A stretch of 64,000 nt of DNA from Pontibacter oryzae (GTDB taxonomy: Bacteria > Bacteroidota > Bacteroidia > Cytophagales > Hymenobacteraceae), in NCBI RefSeq assembly GCF_003576375.1, contig NZ_QWGE01000007.1:1-64000 (forward strand), given 5' to 3'. Positions within the stretch are counted from its first letter, which is position 1, and the number at the start of each line of letters is the position of its first letter. This document shows, in pieces, positions 63,689 to 64,000 of the stretch. The notes below the pieces were generated by a model. That model made no database searches, was not told the origin of the DNA, and saw only the letters and a program-made list of their open reading frames with translations. Made by a program: the position numbers and the translations under genes.

Positions 63689-63733
63689 AATGCGGTTCCT
63701 GAACTAGCCATAGGCATTCAAAGTATAATCCAT

Positions 63734-63741
63734 TACCTTTG
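63734..63741 (+). promoter_or_regulatory. -7 element before the last gene
   Basis: TACCTTTG, an exact TAnnTTTG match 35 bases before the ATG at 63776. No clean TTG was found 19-20 bases upstream. Its presence supports the plus-strand gene that follows. Confidence 0.5.
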
Positions 63742-63775
63742 CAGTCTAATTTTCAGAAGCTAAACGATATACTAT

Positions 63776-64000
63776 ATGAGTGCCAAAAGCTTTGAGCTGC
63801 TGCTCGAAATGGCCTACGATGCCCCAACCCCTGCCGTGTTTGAAGACGGTGCTGCCGCGGTTTACATAGAGCTGGAGCGAGCCCTCCGCGATTCCAAATT
63901 CGCGCGCGGAACCGATAAAGGTAACCTTAGCTATAGTTTTGAGCGCCTGCGCCTGGGCGTAGCCATCGCCTTTGTAAAAGCATTTGTACGCCTGGCTCAT
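63776..64000 (+). CDS. Unrecognised protein, 5' part only (cut by the window edge)
   Basis: The first 75 residues of a plus-strand gene that continues beyond the window. It begins MSAKSFELLLEMAYDAPT and continues with an Ala/Glu-rich helical stretch and FERLRLGVAIAFVKAFVRLAH. No signal peptide or recognised motif is seen, and no function is proposed. Support for the gene: a -7 element upstream, ATG start, no stop through 75 codons, and GC-rich third positions like its neighbours. A minus-strand frame overlapping it is judged a shadow. Confidence 0.6.
   Translation, partial: MSAKSFELLLEMAYDAPTPAVFEDGAAAVYIELERALRDSKFARGTDKGNLSYSFERLRLGVAIAFVKAFVRLAH

Noticed and set aside
63746-64000. Minus-strand open frame at the right edge
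   Set aside because: It covers the plus-strand -7 element and start codon. The plus-strand reading has the better promoter, start and codon use.

Overview
The window reads as a chromosomal segment of a Bacteroidota, most likely order Cytophagales and close to Hymenobacteraceae/Pontibacter (inference from gene content; no database was searched). Supporting signs are the Bacteroidota promoter signature (TTG, 19-20 bases, TAnnTTTG) in front of several genes, type IX secretion components and C-terminal sorting domains (types A and B), a PorP/SprF protein, an alternative complex III plus caa3-type oxidase locus, and generally weak Shine-Dalgarno sequences. There is no prophage, insertion sequence, CRISPR array or plasmid feature. 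Most of the window is conserved core genome, with accessory surface-protein genes from about 47 kb onward.

Layout. 0-4.6 kb (minus strand): a stringent-response/housekeeping operon relA/spoT, Fur-family regulator, STAS protein, purA. 4.7-8.7 kb (plus): tRNA-Leu(UAG), trigger factor, clpP and clpX, each closed by a clear terminator; the clpP-clpX gap holds two further stem-loops and a perfect DnaA-box word. 8.8-12.4 kb (minus): BtuF-like lipoprotein, BtuC-like permease, queD and lpxB in tight succession. 12.4-15.2 kb: heptose epimerase hldD, a DUF4287/DUF5655 protein, a secreted YciI-like protein and a DUF4369 lipoprotein. 15.2-22.4 kb (minus): an NtrY-like multi-membrane-segment histidine kinase overlapping a 1162-residue probable outer-membrane barrel protein.

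22.6-39.1 kb (minus): one 16.5-kb respiratory gene train of 16 genes: actABCDEF (alternative complex III), ctaC, ctaD, ctaA, ctaB, two subunit III genes, subunit IV, SCO1, a DUF420 protein and a small CxxC membrane protein. A near-ideal promoter lies before actA and a very strong terminator follows the last gene. Together they make a quinol:cytochrome c reductase, a haem-copper oxidase and the haem A and copper delivery functions for its assembly. 39.7-40.8 kb (plus): rpsF-rpsR-rplI. 40.9-51.1 kb: GSCFA protein, YyaL-type thioredoxin-domain protein, propeller-amidohydrolase, DUF4846 lipoprotein, class-C serine hydrolase and a zinc-free MDR oxidoreductase. 51.2-63.6 kb: two type IX secretion cargo proteins (755 and 2436 residues), a PepSY membrane protein and PorP/SprF. 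An unrecognised gene starts at 63776 and runs off the right edge.

The most unusual signal is not a gene. The word AAGTATA (either strand) occurs about 90 times by hand count where about 10 are expected. It falls in different reading frames and in intergenic DNA, is nearly absent from highly expressed genes, and its full palindrome AAGTATACTT occurs four times. It looks like a genome-wide DNA-level word of unknown function.
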